A stretch of DNA of 64,000 bases from Pseudomonas lactis (GTDB taxonomy: Bacteria > Pseudomonadota > Gammaproteobacteria > Pseudomonadales > Pseudomonadaceae), in contig NZ_JYLO01000001.1 in assembly GCF_001439845.1 (NCBI RefSeq), positions 434,001 to 498,000 of the forward strand, written 5' to 3'. Positions 27,000-36,152 of the stretch are shown piece after piece. A program made the position numbers and the translations under genes. How positions within the stretch are numbered: the stretch's first letter is position 1; each line of letters begins with the position of its first letter. The notes under the pieces were generated by a model. It did not search any database, had not been told where the DNA came from, and was given only the letters and a program-made list of their open reading frames with translations.

Positions 27000-27994
27000 T
27001 GCGCACAGGCGTCGCCCTGGCGATCCTGATGTTGAGCGGGCTGGCGGTCACCCAGGTGGCTGCCGCGCCCATGGCAGAGCTCAAGCTGGTCTCGGAACAC
27101 CCGGTGGACGGCATGCGCGGCGGGAACCTGTCGGGCCTGGCGTTATGTGACAACGAGCTGTGGACGGTTTCGGACCGCGATGATGACCAGATCTACCGCC
27201 TGGATACCCGTGCGCCGGCCTGGAGCGCGCAAGCGCTGAAGATCGACGTGCCGCCCGTGCCCGAGTCCGGCCTGCCTTGGGGCTTGCGTTCGCGCACCAA
27301 GGCCGCTTCGTTTATACGCGGCGGTGACCTGGACTTTGAAGGCATCAGCTGTGATGCCGCAGGCAACCGCTACATTGTCAGCGAAGCCCATGCCGCGGTG
27401 TTGCAGGTGCCGGCGGCGGGCGCGCCCGAGTGGTTGAAAATCGCGCCGGGCATGGTGCGTGAAGCCAGGGCCAGTGGCATGTTGCTGCACTTTAATGCCT
27501 TGTTCGAAGGCCTGGCGGTGAACCCTGAAGGCAATCAGATCTGGCTGGCTGCCGAGCGCGAACGCCGTGGCCTGGTCTCGATCAAGCGTGGGCAGAGCGT
27601 ATGGGATTGCGATGGTCGTTGTGTATTGTTGAGCGAGGCCGGCCAGGAAGTGCAGCCGGCGCAGTTCCCCAACGCCAAGGCCGTGTCCAAGGACTTTGCC
27701 GACTTGTCGCTGTTCAACGGCAAGCTGTTTACCCTGGAGCGCAATGCGTTCCAGATCTGCCGGCGCGACCCGCTCACGGCCAAGGTTGAGCAGTGCTGGT
27801 CGTTTGCCGACGAAGCCCTGACGCCGCAGCGACGTTACCCCCAGTCGTATGGCCTGGCTGAAGCCCTGTTGGTGGATGCCGACGGTGCCTGGGTCGGGAT
27901 CGACAACAATTTCGGCCCGCGTGCCGATGGTGAAAAACGTCCGATGGTCTATCGTTTCGCCGCCCCGGACGGCGGCTGGAGTGCCCAGCCATGA
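26999..27994 (+). CDS. Esterase-like activity of phytase family protein, exported
   Basis: 331 residues with a Sec signal peptide (RTGVALAILMLSGLAVTQVA, cleavage after AAA near residue 22), so it works in the periplasm. The rest is a beta-propeller-like protein with repeated DNELWTVSDRDDDQIYRLD, GDLDFEGISCDAAGNRYIV and FEGLAVNPEGNQIWLAAE stretches, typical of the phytase-like esterase domain. Substrate unknown. Sits between parE and parC and overlaps the parE stop by one base, so it is translated from the same message. Confidence 0.85.
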   Translation: MRTGVALAILMLSGLAVTQVAAAPMAELKLVSEHPVDGMRGGNLSGLALCDNELWTVSDRDDDQIYRLDTRAPAWSAQALKIDVPPVPESGLPWGLRSRTKAASFIRGGDLDFEGISCDAAGNRYIVSEAHAAVLQVPAAGAPEWLKIAPGMVREARASGMLLHFNALFEGLAVNPEGNQIWLAAERERRGLVSIKRGQSVWDCDGRCVLLSEAGQEVQPAQFPNAKAVSKDFADLSLFNGKLFTLERNAFQICRRDPLTAKVEQCWSFADEALTPQRRYPQSYGLAEALLVDADGAWVGIDNNFGPRADGEKRPMVYRFAAPDGGWSAQP

Positions 27995-28064
27995 ATCGAG
28001 ATTTTTTTGAATTGAATCAGCGCAGCGGCAGTTCCGCTGCGCCTTACCCCATGATGAGGCCCGC

Positions 28065-30329
28065 ATGAGTGACATCCTCGCAGACAGTTTAGATGGCGTA
28101 GAACGCCGGTCGCTGGCTGAATTCACCGAAAATGCCTACCTCAACTACTCCATGTACGTGATCATGGACCGTGCCTTGCCGCATATCGGCGACGGCCTGA
28201 AGCCCGTGCAACGGCGCATTATCTACGCCATGAGTGAGTTGGGCCTGGACGCTGATTCCAAGCACAAGAAATCGGCGCGTACTGTCGGTGACGTGCTGGG
28301 TAAATTCCACCCCCACGGCGATTCGGCGTGCTATGAAGCCATGGTGCTGATGGCCCAGCCGTTCAGCTACCGCTATACCCTGGTGGACGGCCAGGGTAAC
28401 TGGGGTGCACCGGATGACCCCAAATCCTTCGCCGCCATGCGTTACACCGAGGCGCGGCTGTCGCGTTATTCCGAAGTGCTGCTCAGCGAGCTGGGCCAGG
28501 GCACGGCCGACTGGGGCCCGAACTTTGACGGCACCCTCGACGAACCTCTGGTTTTGCCGGCGCGTTTGCCGAATATCCTGCTCAATGGCACCACCGGTAT
28601 TGCGGTCGGCATGGCCACCGACGTGCCGCCGCACAACCTGCGCGAAGTCGCCACCGCCTGCGTGCGCTTGCTGGATGAGCCCAAGGCTACGGTCGAGCAG
28701 CTGTGCGAGCATATCCAGGGCCCGGATTACCCGACCGAAGCAGAAATCATCACGCCGCGCGCCGACCTGCTGAAGATGTACGAAACCGGCAAGGGCTCGG
28801 TGCGTATGCGCGCCGTGTACCACATCGAAGACGGTGACATTATTGTGACCGCGCTGCCGCACCAGGTATCGGGTGCCAAGGTGCTGGAGCAAATCGCCGC
28901 GTTGATGCAGGCCAAGCCGTCGAAGTTGCCGCAAGTGACCGACCTGCGTGACGAGTCCGACCACGAGAACCCGTGCCGCATCGTGATCATCCCGACCAAC
29001 AGCCGGGTGGATCATGAAGTGCTGATGCAGCACTTGTTTGCCAGCACCGACCTAGAGTCCAGCTACCGTGTCAACGTCAACATCATTGGCCTGGACGGCA
29101 AGCCGCAGTTGAAGAACCTGCGCAATCTGCTGGTGGAATGGCTGGAATTCCGCGTGCAGACCGTGCGTCGCCGCCTGCAATTTCGCCTCGACAAGGTCGA
29201 GCGCCGTCTGCACCTGTTGGACGGTTTGCTGATTGCCTACCTCAACCTGGATGAAGTGATTCATATCATCCGTACCGCCGAGCACCCGAAGGCCGAGCTG
29301 ATCGCGCGTTTCGAGCTGAGCGAAATCCAGGCGGACTACATCCTCGACACCCGCTTGCGCCAGTTGGCACGTCTGGAAGAAATGAAGCTGCGCGACGAGC
29401 AGGATGCGCTGCTCAAGGAACAAGCCAAGCTGCAAGCCCTGCTGGGCAGCGAAGCCAAGCTCAAGAAGCTGGTGCGCAGCGAACTGATCAAAGACGCAGA
29501 AACCTATGGCGATGACCGTCGCTCGCCTATCGTCGAGCGCGCTGAAGCCAAGGCGCTGACCGAAACCGAGCTGTTGCCCAACGAGAAAATTACCGTCGTT
29601 TTGTCGGAAAAGGGTTGGGTTCGCTCCGCCAAAGGGCATGATATTGACGCCACCGGCCTTTCGTACAAAGCCGGTGATGGCTTCAAGACCGCTGCCGCGG
29701 GGCGCTCTAATCAGTTTGCGGTGTTTATCGATTCGACCGGGCGCAGTTATTCGGTGCCGGCCCACACCCTGCCGTCTGCACGGGGGCAGGGCGAGCCGTT
29801 GACCGGGCGCCTTACGCCGCCACCGGGGGCGAATTTCGAGTGCGTGCTGTTGCCGGATGACGATTCGCTGTATGTCATCGCCTCCGACGCCGGTTACGGC
29901 TTCGTGGTCAAGGGCGAAGACCTGCAGGCAAAAAACAAGGCGGGCAAGGCGCTGTTGAGCCTGCCGAACAACGCCAAGGTGATTCTGCCAAGGCCGGTGG
30001 AGGACCGTGAAAGCAACTGGCTGGCGTCGGTGACCACCGAAGGGCGCTTGCTGGTGTTCAAGATCAGCGACTTGCCGCAGCTGGGCAAGGGTAAAGGCAA
30101 CAAGATTATCGGGATTCCCGGTGACCGGGTGGCCAGTCGCGAAGAGTATGTGACTGACATCGCCGTCATCCCGGAAGGCTCTACCCTGGTGCTCCAGGCT
30201 GGCAAGCGCACGTTGTCATTGCGCCCTGACGACCTAGAACACTACAAGGGTGAGCGTGGCCGGCGGGGTAACAAACTGCCACGAGGTTTCCAGCGAGTGG
30301 ATGCCTTGCTGGTCGAAACGCCGGTTTAA
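28065..30329 (+). CDS. parC: DNA topoisomerase IV subunit A
   Basis: Breakage-reunion subunit of topoisomerase IV. 754 residues. The catalytic tyrosine is in [11 protein letters not shown] (near residue 127). The quinolone-resistance region reads [13 protein letters not shown] with Ser87 and Glu91, the wild-type residues. The C-terminal beta-pinwheel DNA-wrapping domain covers about residues 500-754 ([17 protein letters not shown] is written [17 protein letters not shown] here). GATGAGG lies upstream of the ATG. Confidence 0.98.
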   Translation: MSDILADSLDGVERRSLAEFTENAYLNYSMYVIMDRALPHIGDGLKPVQRRIIYAMSELGLDADSKHKKSARTVGDVLGKFHPHGDSACYEAMVLMAQPFSYRYTLVDGQGNWGAPDDPKSFAAMRYTEARLSRYSEVLLSELGQGTADWGPNFDGTLDEPLVLPARLPNILLNGTTGIAVGMATDVPPHNLREVATACVRLLDEPKATVEQLCEHIQGPDYPTEAEIITPRADLLKMYETGKGSVRMRAVYHIEDGDIIVTALPHQVSGAKVLEQIAALMQAKPSKLPQVTDLRDESDHENPCRIVIIPTNSRVDHEVLMQHLFASTDLESSYRVNVNIIGLDGKPQLKNLRNLLVEWLEFRVQTVRRRLQFRLDKVERRLHLLDGLLIAYLNLDEVIHIIRTAEHPKAELIARFELSEIQADYILDTRLRQLARLEEMKLRDEQDALLKEQAKLQALLGSEAKLKKLVRSELIKDAETYGDDRRSPIVERAEAKALTETELLPNEKITVVLSEKGWVRSAKGHDIDATGLSYKAGDGFKTAAAGRSNQFAVFIDSTGRSYSVPAHTLPSARGQGEPLTGRLTPPPGANFECVLLPDDDSLYVIASDAGYGFVVKGEDLQAKNKAGKALLSLPNNAKVILPRPVEDRESNWLASVTTEGRLLVFKISDLPQLGKGKGNKIIGIPGDRVASREEYVTDIAVIPEGSTLVLQAGKRTLSLRPDDLEHYKGERGRRGNKLPRGFQRVDALLVETPV

Positions 30330-30347
30330 TCGGTACTAGAGGCCTCG

Positions 30348-30371
30348 ATCTACGATTTAACGCGTAGATCG
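30348..30371 (+). terminator. Hairpin after parC
   Basis: GATCTACG and CGTAGATC form an 8-base stem about 20 bases after the parC stop; no clear T run follows, so termination there is uncertain. Confidence 0.4.
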
Positions 30372-30502
30372 ATGCTTTCGCGCTGGAGTCATGGCGCATA
30401 TTCACGGATGATATGGCCTTTCCAGCGCCGGCGTGGCCGAGCGTGTTCAGGTTATTTTTAGTATTACATTGTGGTTCGCCTTGTGGCAGCCACTTGGATG
30501 GG

Positions 30503-31216
30503 ATGATGACTGCTCCACGCCTTCCTCTATTTTTGATGCTCGCTGGCCTTTTGGGGTTGGCGGGTTGCAGCACACACCAACCCGTGTCGCTGTACCAGCT
30601 GGACAGCGGAAGTCCGGCTCAGCCAGCCCAAACCGCTGGCATGGCAGTATTGCTGGGGCCGGTGGTCGTTGCCGATTACCTGCAACGCGAAACCCTGCTT
30701 CAACGTCAGAACGACGGCAGCCTGCAAGGTTCCACAGATGGTCGTTGGGCCGGTAGCCTGTCGTCGGATATCAACCAGTTGATGTTGCGTCAGGTCGCCG
30801 GCCAGCTGGACAGCCAGCGTGTGGTCCTGGCACCGGGGCCCTCCGGGTTCACCCCGGATGTACAGGTGTTGCTGACCATTACGCGGCTGGATTCCGGCAA
30901 GTCGCAACCGGCGATCCTGGATGCGCAGTGGCGCCTGATCGACCGTCGCGGGCAGGTGCGGGACAACCGCATTGTGCACCTGCAGGAAGAACACGCCGGC
31001 ACCACCGCGTCCCAGGTCCAGGCCCAGGGTGTGCTGTTGCAGCACCTGGCGCAGCAGTTGTCGGTGGCACTCAAGCCATTGGCCAACCAGCCACCAATTG
31101 CCGAAGTGCAACCGCGTAAACAGGCCCCGGCCCAGGCCAAGCCTGCGGCCCCGGAAAAACCGAAGATGCCGATGGCCACGCCGATTCGTACGGACTTGGA
31201 AGTGTTCAGGTTCTGA
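30503..31216 (+). CDS. PqiC/YmbA-type ABC transport auxiliary lipoprotein
   Basis: 237-residue outer-membrane-type lipoprotein: signal LFLMLAGLLGLAGC with lipobox LAGC, followed by the domain start VSLYQLDSG and GMAVLLGPVVVADYLQRETL, typical of PqiC (ABC_trans_aux). The C-terminal tail after residue ~205 is rich in Pro, Ala and Lys. In E. coli PqiC works with PqiAB in lipid transport across the envelope; no pqiA or pqiB is seen here. The start is one of two tandem ATGs at 30503/30506 after GGATGGG. Ends in a strong terminator. Confidence 0.8.
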   Translation: MMTAPRLPLFLMLAGLLGLAGCSTHQPVSLYQLDSGSPAQPAQTAGMAVLLGPVVVADYLQRETLLQRQNDGSLQGSTDGRWAGSLSSDINQLMLRQVAGQLDSQRVVLAPGPSGFTPDVQVLLTITRLDSGKSQPAILDAQWRLIDRRGQVRDNRIVHLQEEHAGTTASQVQAQGVLLQHLAQQLSVALKPLANQPPIAEVQPRKQAPAQAKPAAPEKPKMPMATPIRTDLEVFRF

Positions 31217-31235
31217 TCTGAATCGCGCACAAACA

Positions 31236-31264
31236 AAAGGCCCGCTGAATAAGCGGGCCTTTTT
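31236..31264 (+). terminator. Rho-independent terminator
   Basis: AAAGGCCCGCT-GAATA-AGCGGGCCTTTTT, 20 bases after the PqiC-like stop. Confidence 0.92.
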
Positions 31265-31276
31265 ATTGGGCTGCTC

Positions 31277-31375
31277 TGTAGGAGCGAGCTTGCTCGCGAA
31301 AAGCGTCAACGATAACGCGTGCTTTCTGAATAAACGCGGCGTCTGTGAGTTTTCGCGAGCAAGCTCGCTCCTACA
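31277..31375. repeat. REPIN (TAGGAGCGAGC class), near-identical to 6077-6176
   Basis: Same arms and nearly the same interior (GTCAACGATAACGCGTGCT, AATAAACGCGG) as the copy 25 kb away. Lies between convergent genes. Confidence 0.92.
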
Positions 31376-31388
31376 AAAGGCCTTAGCC

Positions 31389-32921
31389 TCAGGGCTTACG
31401 GGTCTCGTGCATCCGCGCCAGTTGGCGCTCCAGCATCGACGGATACGGCTCCATCAATCGCTCCACACAGCTGGCCCCCTCAGGGCTGGCAATCGGGCGG
31501 ATACGCGCGCGTTGGCGGATCAGTGTGTCTTCGCTGATCTTGCGCTCCACCAACAGCAGGTTGCGGCTGTGCTGGGACAGGGCCAGGGCATCCTGGGCGA
31601 TTTCAGTGAGCAGCAGGTCGATCTGGCTCATGCCAAACAAGTCGTCACCCACGGTTAGGCCCAGCTGCAGTTGCAGGGTAATGCCGCTGTCGGCCACTTC
31701 GATCTGCAGGGCGTGGCCCAGGGCGCGCAACAGCTCGCCGCAGCAGATGGCATTGGTCAGGTAGTCTTCGCCGCTGTCTTCGCTGTGGAACAGCATCAAC
31801 GTGCTGCCATCGTTCAGGGTATGCAGTTCGCTCTGGTAGAGCGAAGCGGCCTGGTCGAGGCAGTCGCGGTAGCGTTCGAGCAGTTCGGTCAGGCGGGCAC
31901 GGGGCAGGCGGCGCAGTTGCTCCTGGGCACCCAGTTGCACGGCAAGTACGGCACTGTGCTGCGGCTCGGCGTTCTTGACCACAACCGGTTTCGGTGCGGC
32001 AAGCGGTGCTACTGCCGAGGTGTCGCGCAGGTCGGCGAACGGGTCTTCGTCGTCCAGCTCGTCTTCCTCGGCCTTGATCACATGGCGCGGTGCAGGCTTG
32101 AGGCCGGCCACCGGGGCGCTGTCATCGAAGCCTGGGTCGCGCAGGTCGCGCACTTCAAACTCAGGCTCGTCGTTGTAGTCCTCGGTGTCGTCGTACTCAG
32201 GCTCGGGCTCGACTTCAGGCGCTTTCGGCTCCGGGGCAAAGCTGGCGTGGAGCTGGCGCGCGAGGTCGCCGATTTCATCCTGGCGATCGGTAGCCGGGGT
32301 GTGTTCGTCGATATCCCGCAGCCAGATGCGCAGTTGCATCAACGGCGTGGAAATATGCCGACCCAGGCGCAGGCTCAAGGCCAGGGCCAAAGCCAGCAGG
32401 ATCGCGCTCAGGATGCCCATGCTTTGCAGGCTGATGGTCATCGGCTGCTGGAACTGTTGCATATCAAGGCTGATACGCAGTTGGCCGGCCTTCACGTCCT
32501 GGAACGTAATATTGCTCTGGTACAGGCCTTCGGCCTCACCGAGCAGGCCGTTTTTCGGGCGCTGCCCGGCCTCGGCCATGATCCGGTTGTCCACGCTATA
32601 GATAGCGGCGTGGGCCACCAGCGGGTTCTTGGTCAGGTTGTTGAGCAACACGTTGAGGCTGAGGATGTCGTTGGACACCAGCAACTCAGTCGCCGAAGTG
32701 GCGGTCTGGGTTGTCAGGCTTGCGCCCAGGGCATCAGCCTGCTCGTGCATGGCCTGCTTGAACTGCAAACCCATCACGCAGGCGTAGATCACCAGGGCCA
32801 GAGCGACCAGGATCACGTTATGGCTGGCGATGCGCAATGCAATCGGTACACGGCGATGGCGCAGTGCCCGGAAGATCAGCAGGAAGAAGTTATCGGTTTT
32901 TACTGGCGTGGGCCGGTTCAC
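31389..32921 (-). CDS. AhpA/YtjB (Smp)-like membrane protein with degenerate cyclase-like domain
   Basis: 510 residues from GTG at 32921. Two membrane helices (residues ~34-52 and ~175-195) bracket a ~120-residue periplasmic domain, as in YtjB/Smp, the E. coli neighbour of serB; a HAMP-like segment follows (SLRLGRHISTPLMQLRIWL). Then comes a very acidic linker (~235-320: EPEPEYDDTEDYNDEPEFE) and a C-terminal region whose order of motifs (AVLAVQLGAQ, LNDGSTLMLFH, LQLGLTVGDDLFG) resembles a class III nucleotide cyclase fold without its catalytic aspartates. A longer frame to ATG 32984 begins upstream of the probable promoter. Divergent from serB. Function unknown. Confidence 0.8.
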   Translation of the reverse strand: MNRPTPVKTDNFFLLIFRALRHRRVPIALRIASHNVILVALALVIYACVMGLQFKQAMHEQADALGASLTTQTATSATELLVSNDILSLNVLLNNLTKNPLVAHAAIYSVDNRIMAEAGQRPKNGLLGEAEGLYQSNITFQDVKAGQLRISLDMQQFQQPMTISLQSMGILSAILLALALALSLRLGRHISTPLMQLRIWLRDIDEHTPATDRQDEIGDLARQLHASFAPEPKAPEVEPEPEYDDTEDYNDEPEFEVRDLRDPGFDDSAPVAGLKPAPRHVIKAEEDELDDEDPFADLRDTSAVAPLAAPKPVVVKNAEPQHSAVLAVQLGAQEQLRRLPRARLTELLERYRDCLDQAASLYQSELHTLNDGSTLMLFHSEDSGEDYLTNAICCGELLRALGHALQIEVADSGITLQLQLGLTVGDDLFGMSQIDLLLTEIAQDALALSQHSRNLLLVERKISEDTLIRQRARIRPIASPEGASCVERLMEPYPSMLERQLARMHETRKP

Positions 32922-32956
32922 TTGCGCTCGGCTCTTGGTCCGTGAAGTTGACGCGC

Positions 32957-32985
32957 AGTATAGCGACAGGCCCATGGCCGGCAAA
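32957..32985 (-). promoter_or_regulatory. Candidate sigma-70 promoter for the AhpA-like gene
   Basis: On the minus strand TTGCCG, a 16-base spacer and TATACT (plus-strand 32957-32962 reads AGTATA). A start near 32950 leaves a short leader before GTG 32921 and argues against the upstream ATG at 32984. Confidence 0.5.
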
Positions 32986-33054
32986 GCGCTGGCTGTGCCC
33001 GATGGTCACTGAAAGTGGGTAGAATGCGGTTTTTTTCCAGCCTGGGGGTGCGCT

Positions 33055-34269
33055 TTGCGCGAAATTGTCCTGATCAACATCACGGGTGAAGACCGACCGG
33101 GTCTCACCGCAGCCATTACCGGCGTCCTGGCCCAGGGTGGTGTGAACATTCTCGACATCGGCCAGGCGGTGATCCACGACACCTTGTCGTTCGGCATCCT
33201 GGTGGAAATCCCCAGCACCGAACAGGCCTCCTCGGTACTCAAGGACATCCTGTTTACGGCGTATAAGCTCGATCAACAGGTGCGTTTCACCCCGGTGTCC
33301 GAAGCTGACTACCAGCACTGGGTCGAAGGTCAGGGCAAAAAGCGCCATATTGTCACGCTGTTGACCCGCAAGGTAACGGCTGAGCAGCTGCAGCGCGTCA
33401 GTTCCATTACCGCGCAGTACGGATTGAATATCGACCATATCGACCGTCTGTCGGGTCGCATGCCATTGGACACTCCGGCCGACAAAGGCAAGGGCTGCAT
33501 CGAGTTCTCCGTACGCGGCGAACCGGCTGACGCGCAAGCGCTGCGCGCCGACTTCCTGAGCGTGGCCCAGGAGCTGAATGTCGATATCGCTTTCCAGGAA
33601 GACTCCCTGTTCCGTCGCAACCGCCGTCTGGCGGTGTTCGACATGGACTCCACCTTGATCGAAGCCGAAGTCATCGACGAGTTGGCCAAAGCGGCCGGTG
33701 TGGGCGAGCAAGTTTCTGAGATTACTGAGCGCGCGATGGCCGGCGAGCTGGATTTCCGTGCCAGCTTCAAGGAGCGTCTGGCGCTGCTCAAGGGCCTGGA
33801 CGTGGGCGTGCTGGATTCGATCGGCGCGTCGCTGCGCCTGACTGAAGGCGCAGAAACCCTGTTCGCCGAACTCAAGCGCCTGGGCTACAAGACCGCCATC
33901 CTGTCCGGCGGCTTCACTTACTTCGCCAAGCAGTTGCAGGCCAAGCTGGGCATTGACTATGTATTCGCCAACGAGCTGGAAGTGGTGGATGGCAAAGTGA
34001 CTGGCGTGGCGGTGGAGCCGATCGTCGACGCGCAACGCAAGGCCGACCTGCTCAAGGAATTGGCCCACAAGGAAGGCTTGCGTCTGGAGCAGACCATCGC
34101 GGTCGGCGACGGCGCCAATGACCTACCGATGCTGGCGATTGCCGGGTTGGGCGTGGCGTTCCGTGCCAAGCCGTTGGTCAAGCAATCGGCCAAGCAGGCG
34201 ATTTCGACCTTGGGGTTGGATGGCGTGCTGTACCTGCTGGGCTTGCGTGACCGCGACGGTCAGCTATAA
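33055..34269 (+). CDS. serB: Phosphoserine phosphatase
   Basis: Final step of serine synthesis. 404 residues: tandem ACT-like domains at the N-terminus (REIVLINITGEDRPGLTAAI; RHIVTLLTRKVTAEQLQRVS), then the HAD phosphatase with the nucleophile motif FDMDSTLIEAEVIDELA near residue 195 and GDGANDLPMLAIAGLG near 345. The start is TTG at 33055, preceded by TGGGGG. Divergent from the AhpA/YtjB-like gene, the same neighbourhood as serB-ytjB in E. coli. Confidence 0.97.
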   Translation: MREIVLINITGEDRPGLTAAITGVLAQGGVNILDIGQAVIHDTLSFGILVEIPSTEQASSVLKDILFTAYKLDQQVRFTPVSEADYQHWVEGQGKKRHIVTLLTRKVTAEQLQRVSSITAQYGLNIDHIDRLSGRMPLDTPADKGKGCIEFSVRGEPADAQALRADFLSVAQELNVDIAFQEDSLFRRNRRLAVFDMDSTLIEAEVIDELAKAAGVGEQVSEITERAMAGELDFRASFKERLALLKGLDVGVLDSIGASLRLTEGAETLFAELKRLGYKTAILSGGFTYFAKQLQAKLGIDYVFANELEVVDGKVTGVAVEPIVDAQRKADLLKELAHKEGLRLEQTIAVGDGANDLPMLAIAGLGVAFRAKPLVKQSAKQAISTLGLDGVLYLLGLRDRDGQL

Positions 34270-34287
34270 GCCGATCTCACTGTCACT

Positions 34288-34393
34288 GATCGTTCCCACG
34301 CTCCGCGTGGGAACGCCTCCAGTGACGCTCTGCGTCACGCTTTGGGCGCAGAGCGCCTCGGGCTGCATTCCCACGCGGAGCGTGGGAACGATC
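34288..34393. repeat. Long palindromic repeat (GATCGTTCCCACGCTCCGCG class)
   Basis: Outer arms GATCGTTCCCACGCTCCGCG and CGCGGAGCGTGGGAACGATC at the two ends; an inner pair (GTGACGCTCTGCGTCAC; GGCGCAGAGCGCC) inside. Located between convergent serB and psd; each arm is itself a hairpin (CCCACGC-TCC-GCGTGGG). Confidence 0.9.
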
Positions 34394-34403
34394 AACTGCA
34401 ATA

Positions 34404-35264
34404 TCAGGCTTTTGGCAGTGCGATACCCTGGCCCATCTGCACCGGCGTACCCGCTGCCAGCTCCTCAGCCCACTTCACCTGGTCCGGCCCGAACAGCACG
34501 ATGGCGGTCGATCCCAGTTTGAAACGACCCAGTTCCGCACCTTTTTCCAGATGAATCGGCGCGCGGGCGGCTTCGTCGTAGCGAAAGGTTTTCAGCTCGC
34601 GCTTGGGCGGCGTCACCAAGCCTGCCCACACGGTTTCAATCGAAGCAACGATCATCGCACCCACCAACACCACGGCCATCGGGCCGCGTTCGGTGTCGAA
34701 CAAGCAGACAGCACGCTCGTTACGGGCGAACAACTCCGGCACGTTTTCGGCGGTGGTCTGGTTGACCGAGAAAATCCGCCCTGGCACATACACCATCTCG
34801 CGCAGGGTACCGGCCAGTGGCATGTGCACCCGGTGATAGTCTTTTGGCGACAGGTAAATAGTCGCGAACTCGCCGCCCATGAACGGCGCAGCCATTGCCG
34901 CATCGCCACCGAGCAGTTCCAGCACGCTGAAGCTGTGGCCCTTGGCCTGGAAGATACGGCCATGTTCGATCGGGCCTAGCTGGCTGACCGCGCCGTCGGC
35001 AGGGCTCAGGACTGCGCCTGGGGTTGGATCCAACGGGCGGGCGCCGTCTTTCAGCGCGCGGGTGAAGAAGGCGTTGAAGTGCTCGTAGGCGCTCAGGTCT
35101 TCCACCAGGGCCTGGGACATGTCCACCTGGTAGCGCTTGGCGAACCAGGCAGTGAAGGCGTTCTTGAACCAGCGCACGCGGCACTCGGCGATACAGCCGG
35201 CCAGGCGCGACAGCAAGTGGTGCGGCAGCAAGTACTGGCTGAGGATAAACAACTGCTTTTTCAT
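34404..35264 (-). CDS. psd: Phosphatidylserine decarboxylase proenzyme
   Basis: Converts phosphatidylserine to phosphatidylethanolamine at the inner membrane. 286 residues. The self-cleavage site LGST is near residue 252 ([12 protein letters not shown]); cleavage before Ser makes the pyruvoyl alpha chain. Upstream motifs [13 protein letters not shown] and [14 protein letters not shown] carry the Asp and His needed for processing. Transcribed 15 bases after rhdA. Confidence 0.97.
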   Translation of the reverse strand: MKKQLFILSQYLLPHHLLSRLAGCIAECRVRWFKNAFTAWFAKRYQVDMSQALVEDLSAYEHFNAFFTRALKDGARPLDPTPGAVLSPADGAVSQLGPIEHGRIFQAKGHSFSVLELLGGDAAMAAPFMGGEFATIYLSPKDYHRVHMPLAGTLREMVYVPGRIFSVNQTTAENVPELFARNERAVCLFDTERGPMAVVLVGAMIVASIETVWAGLVTPPKRELKTFRYDEAARAPIHLEKGAELGRFKLGSTAIVLFGPDQVKWAEELAAGTPVQMGQGIALPKA

Positions 35265-35279
35265 AACTGTCCTTAAACC

Positions 35280-36095
35280 TTAAATCTCAACGGGGGTGTC
35301 GGGGTGATTGCCCCATTCGCCCCAGGAACCGGCATAACCTTTGACTCGCGGATAACCGAGCGCCTTGGCCACCAGGTAGGTGAAGCCAGAGCGGTGGTGA
35401 GTCTGGCAGTGGGTGATGATTTCTTTGTCTTTGGTCAGCCCGAGGTCTTCGAGGATCTGCGGCATGTCACGGCGAATACGCAGGTTGCGCGCCTTGTCCA
35501 TGCCGGCGGTCCATTCGAAGTTCACCGCACCGGGAATGTGGCCGCCCTTGGCTGCGAGCACTTTCTCGCCGGAATACTCCAGCGGGCCACGAGCGTCCCA
35601 GATCCCCAGGTCGGCCGCACCGAGACGGCTTTGCAGGTACTCACGGGTGGCGGTAGGGCCGTCGTGCAGCGTGAGGCTGACCGGGCCGCCGGCTGCCGGG
35701 GGCACATCGGTGGAAAGCGGGTGCCCTTCCTCCAGCCATGCCAGCAGGCCGCCGTCGAGGTAGTGATATTTCTGGTGGCCGATCACGTCGAGCATCCAGA
35801 TAAAGCGCCCGGCCCAACCGCCGCCTTCGTCGTCATAGATCACATAGGTGGCGTCCGGGGTGTGGCCCAGTTCGCCGAACAGTTTTTCCAGGTCGGCCTT
35901 GCTCGGCAGCAGCCCGGGTGCGGGTGGCTGGCCCAGTTGGGTGCGCTTGGGGTCAACGAAATGCGCGCCGGGGATATGCCCTTCGGCGTAGCGGGCGGCA
36001 CTGGTGAGGTCCACCAATATCAAGTGCTTGGAATCGAGGCGACTCAACAGGTCGGCGGATTCGATCACCAGCGGCAAGCCAGAGAAGTCAGGCAT
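35280..36095 (-). CDS. rhdA: Thiosulfate sulfurtransferase (rhodanese) RhdA
   Basis: 271-residue tandem-domain rhodanese moving sulfane sulfur from thiosulfate to acceptors such as cyanide. The catalytic loop HCQTHHRS near residue 230 is the distinctive active-site form known from Azotobacter RhdA. The inactive first domain has LVDLTSAARYAEGHIPGAH near residue 30. ATG at 36095 has GGAG seven bases upstream; the frame extending to 36149 is not conserved-looking. Cyanide detoxification is a plausible role in Pseudomonas. Confidence 0.95.
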   Translation of the reverse strand: MPDFSGLPLVIESADLLSRLDSKHLILVDLTSAARYAEGHIPGAHFVDPKRTQLGQPPAPGLLPSKADLEKLFGELGHTPDATYVIYDDEGGGWAGRFIWMLDVIGHQKYHYLDGGLLAWLEEGHPLSTDVPPAAGGPVSLTLHDGPTATREYLQSRLGAADLGIWDARGPLEYSGEKVLAAKGGHIPGAVNFEWTAGMDKARNLRIRRDMPQILEDLGLTKDKEIITHCQTHHRSGFTYLVAKALGYPRVKGYAGSWGEWGNHPDTPVEI

Positions 36096-36152
36096 GTGAG
36101 GTCTCCTGGGCACAAATGTTGGCGATAAAGGCCGGTGATTGTAGCGCAAGCA

